This document shows, one piece after another, positions 57,044 to 64,000 of a stretch of DNA of 64,000 bases. The number at the start of each line of letters is the position of its first letter. Position 1 is the stretch's first letter. The DNA lies in contig NZ_KZ984552.1 in NCBI RefSeq assembly GCF_003574445.1, forward strand, positions 1-64,000. The letters are read 5' to 3'. The position numbers were made by a program, and so were the translations under genes. The notes under the pieces are model-generated. The model did no database searches. It was not told the DNA's origin and saw only the letters and a program-made list of their open reading frames with translations. The DNA is from Streptomyces sp. YIM 130001. GTDB taxonomy: Bacteria > Actinomycetota > Actinomycetes > Streptomycetales > Streptomycetaceae.

Positions 57044-57409
57044 GTGACTGAGATTGACGCAAAGATCGATGCTCTCGTCCCCGCCTGGCTCACCCTCCCC
57101 GACATCGCCGAACGGTTCGACGTCGAGGTGACCCGTGTCCGGCAGCTGGTCAAGGACGGCCAGCTGATCGCCGTACGCCGTGGTGAGAACAGGGTGCTTC
57201 AGGTACCCGCCGACTTCATCGACGGCGAGAAGATCGTCAAGGGGCTCTCCGGCCTCCTGACGCTCCTGAGGGACGACGGCTTCACCGACGAAGAGATGCT
57301 CGAGTGGCTCTTCACTCCCGACGACACCCTGCCCGGCACCCCCGCGCAGGCCCTGGGTGAGAATCGCGGTACGGAGGTGAAGCGCCGCGCACAGGCGCTC
57401 GCCGTCTGA
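57044..57409 (+). CDS. Rv2175c-family DNA-binding protein
   Basis: 121 residues. Winged helix-turn-helix (about 15-60: WLTLPDIAERFDVEVTRVRQLVKDGQL) followed by a C-terminal helical domain (about 65-120: GLSGLLTLLRDDGFTDEEMLEWLF) typical of Rv2175c. In M. tuberculosis this protein is phosphorylated by the neighbouring kinase PknL, which lowers DNA binding. Here a PASTA kinase lies 4 kb upstream. The GTG start is used; the short N-terminal segment lacks mycobacterial phosphosite spacing that I can verify. Confidence 0.88.
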   Translation: MTEIDAKIDALVPAWLTLPDIAERFDVEVTRVRQLVKDGQLIAVRRGENRVLQVPADFIDGEKIVKGLSGLLTLLRDDGFTDEEMLEWLFTPDDTLPGTPAQALGENRGTEVKRRAQALAV

Positions 57410-57529
57410 GGGCCCGCCGGTCCGGCCGGTGACCGGCCGGACCGGGGCTCCGACCACAGCTGGTCCGCGTGCCACCCCCGACGGGGCGGTACGCGGACCG
57501 GGCCAACACGTACCTGGGGGGATCGTTCC

Positions 57530-58168
57530 TTGTCACGCACGCTGCTCGCAGATGCCCGGCTCTACCTCTGCACCGACGCCCGCAAGGCCAGGGGCGACCT
57601 CCCGGACTTCCTCGACGCGGCCCTGACGGGCGGCGTGGACATCGTCCAGCTGCGCGACAAGAGCATCGAGGCGGCCGAGGAGCTGGAACTCCTCGCGGTC
57701 TTCGCGGACGCCTGCAAGCGGCACGGCAAGCTCCTCGCGGTCAACGACCGGGCGGACGTCGCGCACGCGGCCGGCGCCGACGTCCTGCACCTCGGACAGG
57801 GCGACCTGCCGGTGTCTGCGGCCCGCGCCCTGATCGGCACGGACCCGCTGATCGGCCGCTCCACCCACAGCGAGGCGGAGGCCGCCGCTGCCGCCGTCCA
57901 GGACGGCGTGGACTACTTCTGCACGGGACCGTGCTGGCCCACCCCCACCAAGCCCGGCCGTCAGGCCCCCGGCCTCGATCTGGTGCGGTACACGGCGGCG
58001 CTCGGTACGGATCGCCCGTGGTTCGCGATCGGCGGGATCGACGCGGGGAATCTGGATCAGGTCATCGAAGCCGGCGCGCGCCGGGCCGTGGTCGTACGGG
58101 CGATCACCGAGGCGGACGATCCGGCGGCCGCGGCGGCCGACCTGGCACGGCGGTTGCGCGAGGCCTGA
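57530..58168 (+). CDS. thiE: Thiamine phosphate synthase
   Basis: Couples the pyrimidine and thiazole phosphates to thiamine phosphate. 212 residues with TIM-barrel landmarks [46 protein letters not shown] and IGGID. TTG 57530 is supported by a G-rich site (GGGGGGAT) seven bases upstream. It is not in the thiO operon and no riboswitch was seen before it. Confidence 0.95.
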   Translation: MSRTLLADARLYLCTDARKARGDLPDFLDAALTGGVDIVQLRDKSIEAAEELELLAVFADACKRHGKLLAVNDRADVAHAAGADVLHLGQGDLPVSAARALIGTDPLIGRSTHSEAEAAAAAVQDGVDYFCTGPCWPTPTKPGRQAPGLDLVRYTAALGTDRPWFAIGGIDAGNLDQVIEAGARRAVVVRAITEADDPAAAAADLARRLREA

Positions 58169-58255
58169 GCGCGGCCCGGGACGGGTGCACCGCGACCAGG
58201 CCTGTCCGATGGGTGGACAACAAGCCGTCAATGCGGACATTTGTCCCACGCGTGG

Positions 58256-58284
58256 TTGGGGTGACTCGACAGCCTGGCTAACCT
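58256..58284 (+). promoter_or_regulatory. Promoter of metF (leaderless)
   Basis: TTGGGG (58256-58261), 17-base spacer, TAACCT (58279-58284); the ATG at 58291 lies six bases after the -10. Confidence 0.55.
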
Positions 58285-58290
58285 GCCCGT

Positions 58291-59214
58291 ATGGCCCTTG
58301 GCACTGCTTCCACCCGGACGGACCGCGCCCACACCGTGCGCGACCTGCTCACGACCGGCAAGACCTCGTACTCGTTCGAATTCTGGGCGCCGAAAACCGC
58401 CAAAGGCGAACGGAATCTGTGGAACGCGCTGCGCCGGGTCGAGGCGGTGCAACCCAGCTTCGTCTCCGTGACCTACGGCGCCGGCGGATCGACCCGCGCG
58501 GGCACCGTCAAGGCGACCCAGCAGATCGCCGCCGACACCACACTGACACCGGTCGCCCACCTCACGGCGGTCGACCATTCCATCGCGGAACTGCGCAACA
58601 TCATCGGCCAGTACGCGGACGCCGGGATCCGGAACATGCTCGCTGTCCGCGGTGACCCGCCCGGTGACCCGATGGGCGAGTGGGTCCCGCACCCGCAGGG
58701 CCTGACGTACGCGGCCGAACTGGTGCGCCTGATCAAGGAGTCCGGGGACTTCTGCGTCGGGGTCGCCGCCTTCCCGGAGATGCACCCGCGCTCCGCCGAC
58801 TGGGACGCCGACGTCCGCCACTTCGTGGACAAGTGCCGGGCAGGCGCGGATTACGCCATCACACAGATGTTCTTCGACGCCGACGCCTACCTGCGGCTGC
58901 GCGACCGGCTGTCCGCGGCCGGCTGTGACACCCCGGTCATTCCCGAAGTGATGCCGGTCACGAGTGTCCGCCAGCTCGAGCGCTTCGCCGAACTGAGCAA
59001 TGCGGCCTTCCCCGAGCACGTGAAAGAGCGGATCCTCACAGCCAAAGACGACGCGGCGGCTGTACGCTCCATTGGCATCGAGTTCGCTACGGAGTTCTGC
59101 GCGAAGCTGCTGGACGAGGGAGTCCCCGGACTGCACTTCATCACGCTGAACAACTCCACGGCGACGTTGGAGATCTACGAGAATCTGGGCCTGCACCACC
59201 CGACGCAGGCCTGA
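58291..59214 (+). CDS. metF: 5,10-methylenetetrahydrofolate reductase
   Basis: FAD enzyme making 5-methyltetrahydrofolate for methionine synthesis. 307 residues; [10 protein letters not shown] (catalytic Glu region), [50 protein letters not shown] and FITLNNS follow the family order. No ribosome binding site precedes the ATG, in line with the promoter position. It should affect SAM supply, which controls the SAM-IV gene elsewhere in the window. Confidence 0.96.
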   Translation: MALGTASTRTDRAHTVRDLLTTGKTSYSFEFWAPKTAKGERNLWNALRRVEAVQPSFVSVTYGAGGSTRAGTVKATQQIAADTTLTPVAHLTAVDHSIAELRNIIGQYADAGIRNMLAVRGDPPGDPMGEWVPHPQGLTYAAELVRLIKESGDFCVGVAAFPEMHPRSADWDADVRHFVDKCRAGADYAITQMFFDADAYLRLRDRLSAAGCDTPVIPEVMPVTSVRQLERFAELSNAAFPEHVKERILTAKDDAAAVRSIGIEFATEFCAKLLDEGVPGLHFITLNNSTATLEIYENLGLHHPTQA

Positions 59215-59266
59215 TCGGACGTAGCCCTGCCGGACGAGATGCGGCAGGGCTCGGAGGGGGGCGTAC

Positions 59267-60256
59267 ATGGGCTGGACGGTCCTCTACATCGCATTCGGCG
59301 TGGTCGCACTGTGGCTGCTCGGAGAAGTGCTGCTGCAGTACAAGGCACGCCTGCGGTGGCGTCTGCTCGCCTTCGTCGGCTTCATCGGAGTCGTCCTCGG
59401 CGTGCTCATGCCGTCGATCTATGTGATCGGCGCCGGAGCCATCACCTTCGCGATCGGCCAGACCTTCGTCACGCTCTCGTTCCGCCGCGGGTTCTCGACC
59501 GGCTGGGCACTGGGCGGCAGTCCCGGCGAGAGCCGCCGCCGCAAGACCGAACCACGGGCCGTGCAGCAGGAGCCGACCCTGGAGGTCTCCGACCTCGAGT
59601 ACACCGACGCCTACCAGTACACCGGCACACCGCCCGACGGCACGCCTGCGTACGGCACCCCGCCGGAAGGCACGCCGGATTACGCCACGGCCGACTACGG
59701 CACTCCGCAGTACGTCACGCCGGACTACGGCACGGCCGACTACGGCACCCCGGACTACGGCACCCCGCCGCAGGGAACCCCCGCGCACGGAACACCCGCC
59801 CCGCTGTACGCGGCGGAGCCCCTGCCCGACGACACCGGGCAGTACGGCGTCTACAGCGACTCGGTCTTCCCGCCGCCGCCCGCCGCCGCCCCGGCCGCGG
59901 CCACCGCCGGATACGGCTACGACGAGCTGTCGGGCTACGACCAGCAGAGCTATGGCTACGAGCCCACCGGCCAGCAGCAGTACGCCGCCTACTCCGACCC
60001 GTACATCGGGACGCAGGCCTACGGCGGCGCGCCCCTGGTCGACGGCGGCTACGACACCTACGGCGGTCAGCAGGGCTACCAGGACCCGTACGCCCCGGCC
60101 TACCCCGGCGAGACACCGCCCGGCGGCGTCTGGGTGCCGCAGCAGCGCTCCGGCGACGAGGCCGCCTTCGGCGGCGAACTCCCGCCCGAGCAGCCGTACC
60201 CGTACCAGAACGGCTACGACACCGGTTACAACCAGCAGCAGCCGTACAGCTACTAG
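59267..60256 (+). CDS. Membrane-anchored protein with Tyr/Gly/Pro/Gln-rich disordered tail
   Basis: 329 residues. Three hydrophobic segments (about 2-22, 30-48 and 49-68) are followed by about 250 residues of low complexity. The first part has short repeats of the form (A/D)YGTP (YGTPQYVTPDYGTADYGTP), the second is rich in YGGQQ, GYD and PYQ, ending YNQQQPYSY. Composition resembles prion-like or phase-separating tails. No catalytic domain. RBS GAGGGGGG precedes ATG 59267. It follows metF on the same strand by 52 bases. Confidence 0.8.
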   Translation: MGWTVLYIAFGVVALWLLGEVLLQYKARLRWRLLAFVGFIGVVLGVLMPSIYVIGAGAITFAIGQTFVTLSFRRGFSTGWALGGSPGESRRRKTEPRAVQQEPTLEVSDLEYTDAYQYTGTPPDGTPAYGTPPEGTPDYATADYGTPQYVTPDYGTADYGTPDYGTPPQGTPAHGTPAPLYAAEPLPDDTGQYGVYSDSVFPPPPAAAPAAATAGYGYDELSGYDQQSYGYEPTGQQQYAAYSDPYIGTQAYGGAPLVDGGYDTYGGQQGYQDPYAPAYPGETPPGGVWVPQQRSGDEAAFGGELPPEQPYPYQNGYDTGYNQQQPYSY

Positions 60257-60281
60257 CCCCCGGAACGCCTGCCCCACCGGC

Positions 60282-61775
60282 TCACTGCGAGCCGCGGAAC
60301 TCCGGCCCCTCGACGATGAGTCCGGCCACCAACGCACCCGACATGCCCGCGTGCGGCAGCCCGCCGCCCGGATGCGCCCAGCCACCGACCAGATGCAGGC
60401 CCGGCATCCGCGTGCTGTTCGCGGGGTGCAGGAAGCGTCCGTCCGCGGCCGGGAGCGCAGGAGCAGGGACCGCACCGTGCGGAGCGCCGGTTGCCTTCTC
60501 GACATCCGCCGGTGTGTGCACCTCGTGCCACAGGAGCCGCTCGCGCAGATCCGGAACGACGGCCTCGGCTGCCGTGATCAGCTGCTCGACGGTCATGACC
60601 TCCTCGGCGGACTGCCCCGGAACGGTCGCGGTCACGACCACGGACTCGTGGTCGTCGTCCGGCCTCAGCGCCGGGTCGTCGGGGCGCAGCACTGTCACCG
60701 TCGGACGCACGGCCGCCGAACCGCCGCGCCCGGCCAGCCGGTCCAGCTCGGCGCGCCGGTCCGGTGCGTGCACCACCGTGCGATGCACGGCGTCCTCGCC
60801 GGGAGCGCCGCGCAGTGCCAGGAACGCCGAGCAACGGCTCGGCGGGGTCCTCGAGGAGTCCGGGCGTACGTCCTCCGCGTGCTGCAGCGGGCGATCCGTC
60901 AGCGTGCCGAGGCGGGCCGGGTCGACGCCGGCGACCACCTGGTCCGCGTCCACGACCGTGCCGTCGGCCAGCTCGATGCCGCTCGCGCGGCCCTCCTTCT
61001 CGACCACGGCAACGGCCTCCGCGCCGAAGTGGAACTCCACCCGTCGGGCCAGGCACCGCTCGTAGAGCGCGCGAGCCAGCTCACGCAGCCCGCCCTTGAC
61101 GTACCAGATACCGAACGCCTGCTCCAGGTAGGGCAGTACGGCCGCGGCTGCCGGAGTGCTGCGCGGGTCGAGGCCATGGGCCAGCAGCGGGCTCTCCACC
61201 AGGGCGATCAGCCGCGGGTCGGACAGTTCGCGGCGGGCGGACTCGGCGAACGTGGGCGGCCGGCGCCTCAGCAGGCCGCTGCCGCGCGGCGCCGGATAGG
61301 GGTCACGCTCCGCGAGTACGCGCCAGTTGGGCCACAGCGGCTCCTCCAGGAGCGGCCTGCGGGTACGGTCCCAGGCGTCCCGCGCGCGGTTCAGGTACGC
61401 GTCCCAGCGCTCGCCCGCCGCATCGCCGAGAGCCGAGCCGAGTGCCTCGACGACGCCGGCCCGGGAGGCGTTCGGCAGGTCGGCCGAGCTGCCGTCGGCG
61501 AACAGGTGCCGGGCGGACGGGTCGATCTCGACGAGCTCGACGCACTCCTCCAGCGGCTGCTTGCCCGTCTTCAGGAACAGGTCACGGTAGACCGCGGGCA
61601 GCGGCAGCAGACCCGGCCCTGTGTCGAACCTGAAGCCGTCCCGCTCGAAGACGCCGAGCGCACCGCCGTAAGTCTCCGCGCGCTCGTACACCGCCACCCG
61701 GTGGCCCGCGACGGCCAGCCGGGCAGCGGCCGCCATCGCGCCCATGCCGGCGCCGATCACCGCAATCCGTGCCAT
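60282..61775 (-). CDS. Phytoene desaturase-like FAD oxidoreductase
   Basis: 497 residues. N-terminal dinucleotide motif AVIGAGMGAMAAAARLAVAGHRVAVYE, FDTGPGLLPLPAVYRDLF as in CrtI-type enzymes, DQVVAGVDPARLG, and the C-terminal GLHLVGGWAHPGGGLPHAGMSGALVAG. Members act on carotenoids or other isoprenoid or hydrophobic substrates. The nearby genes give no carotenoid pathway, so the substrate is unknown. ATG 61775; no clear partner gene. Confidence 0.88.
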   Translation of the reverse strand: MARIAVIGAGMGAMAAAARLAVAGHRVAVYERAETYGGALGVFERDGFRFDTGPGLLPLPAVYRDLFLKTGKQPLEECVELVEIDPSARHLFADGSSADLPNASRAGVVEALGSALGDAAGERWDAYLNRARDAWDRTRRPLLEEPLWPNWRVLAERDPYPAPRGSGLLRRRPPTFAESARRELSDPRLIALVESPLLAHGLDPRSTPAAAAVLPYLEQAFGIWYVKGGLRELARALYERCLARRVEFHFGAEAVAVVEKEGRASGIELADGTVVDADQVVAGVDPARLGTLTDRPLQHAEDVRPDSSRTPPSRCSAFLALRGAPGEDAVHRTVVHAPDRRAELDRLAGRGGSAAVRPTVTVLRPDDPALRPDDDHESVVVTATVPGQSAEEVMTVEQLITAAEAVVPDLRERLLWHEVHTPADVEKATGAPHGAVPAPALPAADGRFLHPANSTRMPGLHLVGGWAHPGGGLPHAGMSGALVAGLIVEGPEFRGSQ

Positions 61776-61813
61776 GCCAGGGACTTTATCGGCCGCCACC
61801 GACAGCCGATGAC

Positions 61814-62425
61814 TCAGTCCGGTGGCCGCAGTCGCCCGGCCAGCCGTTTCTCCTCGCGGCGCTGCGCCCGGCGGCGAAGGAACCGGCGGATCCGGTGTGC
61901 GAGGAAGATCAGTAGAGCCACTCCGAGCAGCAGCAGAACGCCCGCGATCACAGCCGCCGCCACCGGGTTGAAGATCGCGAACGTGATCAGACCGGCGACG
62001 CCGAGGTCCTCCGCGATGCTCATCAGGACGTTGCTGACCGGCTCCGGCGAGGAGTTGATCGCCATCCGTGTCCCAGCCTTCACCAGATGGCTCACCAAGG
62101 CGGTGGAGCCACCGACAGCGCCTGCGGTGATGTCGCTGAGCGAGCCGCTCTGACCGGCCAGCAGGGCGCCGACGACCGTACCGGACACCGGCCGGATCAC
62201 GGTGTGCACGGAGTCCCAGAGGGAGTCCACCAGCGGGATCTTGTCCGCGACGGCCTCGCACAGGAACAGCACCCCGGCCACCACCAGGACGTCGGTGCGC
62301 TGCAGAGACTCGGGCACTTCGTCGGTCAGACCCGTCGCGCCGAACACACCGAGCAGCAGGACGACGGCATAGGCGTTGATCCCGCTCGCCCAGCCACTGG
62401 TGAAAACCAAGGGGAGTACGGACAC
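61814..62425 (-). CDS. DUF4126-family membrane protein
   Basis: 203 residues with four or five hydrophobic segments and a basic Arg-rich C-terminal tail (HRIRRFLRRRAQRREEKRL). The start TSGWASGINAYAVVLLLGVFG and the glycine-rich middle (GAVGGSTALVSHLVKAGTR) match the family. GTG 62425 is preferred; TACGAT on the minus strand (62437-62432) lies six bases upstream, suggesting a leaderless transcript. Function unknown. Confidence 0.82.
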   Translation of the reverse strand: MSVLPLVFTSGWASGINAYAVVLLLGVFGATGLTDEVPESLQRTDVLVVAGVLFLCEAVADKIPLVDSLWDSVHTVIRPVSGTVVGALLAGQSGSLSDITAGAVGGSTALVSHLVKAGTRMAINSSPEPVSNVLMSIAEDLGVAGLITFAIFNPVAAAVIAGVLLLLGVALLIFLAHRIRRFLRRRAQRREEKRLAGRLRPPD

Positions 62426-62753
62426 GGAGGTGATCGTAACCAGTGCGGTCGGGCTGCGGCTGAGGTGAACCACACAGGCTTGAGTATCCGTACTCAGGGG
62501 CCCAGTTGAGTAGCCGAGCGGATGGGCTCCGACCTGCGCGGACGGAAGAGTGAGGGGCACGGAAAGGGGCGCTGCGCCGGAACCGCCGACACGGGGCGGC
62601 GGAACGGCGCGGCACCCCGGCCGGAACGGGGTGTTCCCGCTGACCACGGGGGCGGCCCGGAACCCACGGGACTCGCCAGGACGGCGTCCGGGGGTCCGGA
62701 GATCCGGCCCCGAGGGAGCACCACGGGGGATCGGGGGACAGCACGGGGGATGC

Positions 62754-62799
62754 GCTGGTCCGGTGCGGCTCGACAGTGATCGAGCCGCACCGGACCAGC
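62754..62799 (-). terminator. 20-bp perfect hairpin downstream of the TetR gene
   Basis: The arm 62754-62773 (GCTGGTCCGGTGCGGCTCGA) pairs exactly with 62780-62799 around the loop CAGTGA. It should terminate the TetR transcript on the minus strand. Confidence 0.75.
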
Positions 62800-62849
62800 T
62801 CCCGTTCTCGTGCCCCACGCGCGCGTGGACGTTCACGCACGGGATGCGA

Positions 62850-62877
62850 TCGCCCTCTACGCGCGCGTAGAGGGCGA
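62850..62877. repeat. 28-base perfect palindrome next to the TetR gene end
   Basis: TCGCCCTCTACGCG followed by its exact complement, centred at 62863/62864, 13 bases past the TetR stop. It contains CTACGCGCGCGTAG, related to the CCACGCGCGCGTGG found at 56252-56265, 56892-56905 and 62815-62828. Confidence 0.7.
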
Positions 62878-62890
62878 CTACCGGAGGCGG

Positions 62891-63547
62891 TTACGGGCGG
62901 GTGCCGGCCACCCGTCCCTGGATCAGCCGGGACAGTGCCGCGTGGACATCGTCGATGGTCCGCTCGGGCTGGAACGCCTGCCAGTCCAGCGCGGCCACGA
63001 GCACCATGCCGACGAGAGCGGCCGCGGTCAGCGGGATGTCCAGCTCCGAGCTGAGCTCGTCCGCCGCCACGCCCTCGCGCAGCACTTCCTCGACGACTGC
63101 CACCGCCTGCTGCCTGACGACCAGGAGTGTCGACTGCCAGGCGCGGTTCGTGCGCCACAGTTCGGCCACGTACAGCTGCGTGAAGGCCGGATAGGTGTCG
63201 ATGAACCCGAGCCCTGCGCGGATCATGGCGTCCAGGGCGTCGACCTTGCTGCCGCCGCGCTCGGCCGTTTCGTCCGCGGCGCGCTGCAGCGACTCGGTCA
63301 ACAGGCCGACGCCGTACCGCAGCAGCTCCTCGAAGAGCTCCGCCTTGCTGGCGAAGTTGTAGTAGACCGTGCCCTTGGCGACCCCGGCGCGCTCGGCGAT
63401 CTCGTCCACCGTCGTCGCGGAGAAGCCCTGTTCCGCGATGAGGGTCACCGCCGCCTCGTAGAGCTTCGCCCGGGTGGCCTGCCGCCGTGTGCCGCTGCTG
63501 TCCATGGGCTTGATTCTCACAGGTCGCCCGGACGCCACCGTGCTCAC
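62891..63547 (-). CDS. TetR-family transcriptional regulator
   Basis: 218 residues from GTG 63547. The helix-turn-helix (about 30-75) is clear: TLIAEQGFSATTVDEIAERAGVAKGTVYYNFASKAELF; the ligand-binding part is all-helical. GTG 63547 overlaps the stop of the upstream membrane protein gene and has GGAG eight bases upstream; ATG 63505 would give 204 residues without a ribosome binding site. It probably controls the exporter-like genes upstream. Ligand unknown. Confidence 0.92.
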   Translation of the reverse strand: MSTVASGRPVRIKPMDSSGTRRQATRAKLYEAAVTLIAEQGFSATTVDEIAERAGVAKGTVYYNFASKAELFEELLRYGVGLLTESLQRAADETAERGGSKVDALDAMIRAGLGFIDTYPAFTQLYVAELWRTNRAWQSTLLVVRQQAVAVVEEVLREGVAADELSSELDIPLTAAALVGMVLVAALDWQAFQPERTIDDVHAALSRLIQGRVAGTRP

Positions 63548-64000
63548 AGCGAAAGCTCCGGGTGCAGCCGGTCCAGGGTCCACACCTGCTTGCGCCGGGC
63601 CGACCAGGCCGTCAGTGCGAGGGCGGCGAGCGTGAACGCCAGGAGGACCGCGGTCGCCTGCCACACCGGCCCGAGCCCGCCGCCGGTGATCAGCCGGCGC
63701 AGCGCCTCGACCACGTACGTCATCGGCAGGAACGGATGCAGCGCGGAGAAGAAGCCGGGGCTCGTCTGTACCGGGTAGGTGCCGCCCGCCGACGTCAGCT
63801 GCAGCATCAGAGCGGCGAGGACGAGGATCCTTCCGGCCGCCCCGAACCGCGCGTTCAACCACTGCACGATCGCTGCGAAGCAGCCGGTGACGAGCAGCAG
63901 GAAGCCCACCGTGCCCGCCGCCCGAGCCATCTCGAGGCCGAGTGCCCAGTGCAGTACGGCCATCAGCGCGCAGGTCTGCAGGACGCCGAGGGCCGCCACC
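63544..64000 (-). CDS. YhgE/Pip-type (ABC-2-like) membrane protein, C-terminal part; start beyond window
   Basis: The last 152 or so residues of a larger membrane protein. Four or five helices are visible, with the characteristic LQLTSAGGTYPVQTSPGFFSALHPFLPMTYVVEALR segment of YhgE/Pip C-terminal domains. The frame is open to the window edge. Such proteins are often paired with TetR regulators and resemble exporters of the MmpL/ABC-2 type. The stop overlaps the TetR start (GTGA). Confidence 0.85.
   Translation of the reverse strand, partial: VAALGVLQTCALMAVLHWALGLEMARAAGTVGFLLLVTGCFAAIVQWLNARFGAAGRILVLAALMLQLTSAGGTYPVQTSPGFFSALHPFLPMTYVVEALRRLITGGGLGPVWQATAVLLAFTLAALALTAWSARRKQVWTLDRLHPELSL

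Larger units (their letters stand above)
62426..62890. other. 465-base region with several palindromes
   Basis: No credible gene; the open frames here are GC-bias artefacts. It contains the promoter of the DUF4126 gene at its left end and, towards the right, three inverted repeats: a 20-bp hairpin (62754-62799), a 14-base palindrome (62815-62828) and a 28-base palindrome (62850-62877). Confidence 0.6.

Noticed and set aside
62426..62836. Upstream extension of the DUF4126 frame
   Set aside because: The added residues are Pro/Arg/Gly-rich without family similarity and cross the strong hairpin region; GTG 62425 fits the family start and a -10 element.
61776..63158. Upstream extension of the phytoene desaturase-like frame
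   Set aside because: The frame stays open far upstream only through GC bias; the FAD motif starts at ATG 61775 and the extension crosses the DUF4126 gene.

Overview
The window is chromosomal core DNA of a Streptomyces (high-GC actinomycete). The grounds are very high GC with G/C at third codon positions, frequent GTG/TTG starts, a two-domain germacradienol/geosmin synthase, a MacS/MacR-type two-component system, a SAM-IV riboswitch, and a gene order I recognise from Streptomyces chromosomes. No phage, plasmid, insertion sequence, CRISPR array, tRNA or rRNA was seen. About 57 protein genes fill the window; the first and last are cut by its edges.

Left part (1-12.5 kb) is the respiratory block. 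It has a cysteine desulfurase-TusA fusion, ctaC-ctaD-ctaF (aa3 oxidase), an L,D-transpeptidase lipoprotein and a receiver-like protein, then ctaE-qcrC-qcrA-qcrB (oxidase subunit III and the bc1 complex), ending in a terminator before trpD. At 12.5-20 kb come a 17-bp tandem repeat, a SAM-IV riboswitch in front of a second class V PLP enzyme, a glycerate kinase/SLC13 transporter pair, and a three-gene signalling unit (Asp-rich secreted protein, histidine kinase, OmpR-type regulator). At 20-28 kb are a rhomboid protease coupled to an Lrp/AsnC sensor domain, a zinc-ribbon protein, a coiled-coil NYN-domain protein, two NlpC/P60 hydrolases, an HExxH lipoprotein and a PimB-like glycosyltransferase.

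Middle (28-44.7 kb): an acyl-CoA ligase, a metallophosphoesterase, an SRPBCC protein, an ArsA-like ATPase with an altered P-loop, a DUF5304 protein, glucokinase, an EEP-fold nuclease, geosmin synthase, an alpha/beta hydrolase with a coupled membrane protein, a PlsC acyltransferase, macS-macR, a phosphofructokinase with pyrophosphate-type residues, and a D-lactate-type dehydrogenase.

Right part (44.6-64 kb): fused anthranilate synthase trpEG behind a Trp-codon attenuator, divergent class II DAHP synthase, bfd (with an iron box) convergent with bfr, a molybdopterin oxidoreductase, endonuclease IV, a PASTA Ser/Thr kinase, the TPP-riboswitch operon thiO-thiS-thiG, a ferredoxin-reductase-like flavoprotein, an Rv2175c-like DNA-binding protein, thiE, metF, a membrane-anchored Tyr/Gly/Pro/Gln-rich disordered protein, a phytoene-desaturase-like oxidoreductase, a DUF4126 membrane protein, and a TetR regulator coupled to a YhgE/Pip-type membrane protein.

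Functional threads are aerobic respiration, shikimate/tryptophan supply (DAHP synthase, trpEG, trpD), sulfur and one-carbon metabolism (desulfurases, SAM-IV, metF, thi genes), envelope building and remodelling, and sugar phosphorylation (glkA, pfkA). Much of the order (cta/qcr, trpD, NlpC/P60, PimB, FadD15, SRPBCC, ArsA-like, PlsC-like, DAHP synthase, PknL/Rv2175c) parallels the Rv2172c-Rv2200c segment of Mycobacterium tuberculosis, so this looks like an ancient actinobacterial neighbourhood with Streptomyces-specific insertions such as geosmin synthase.
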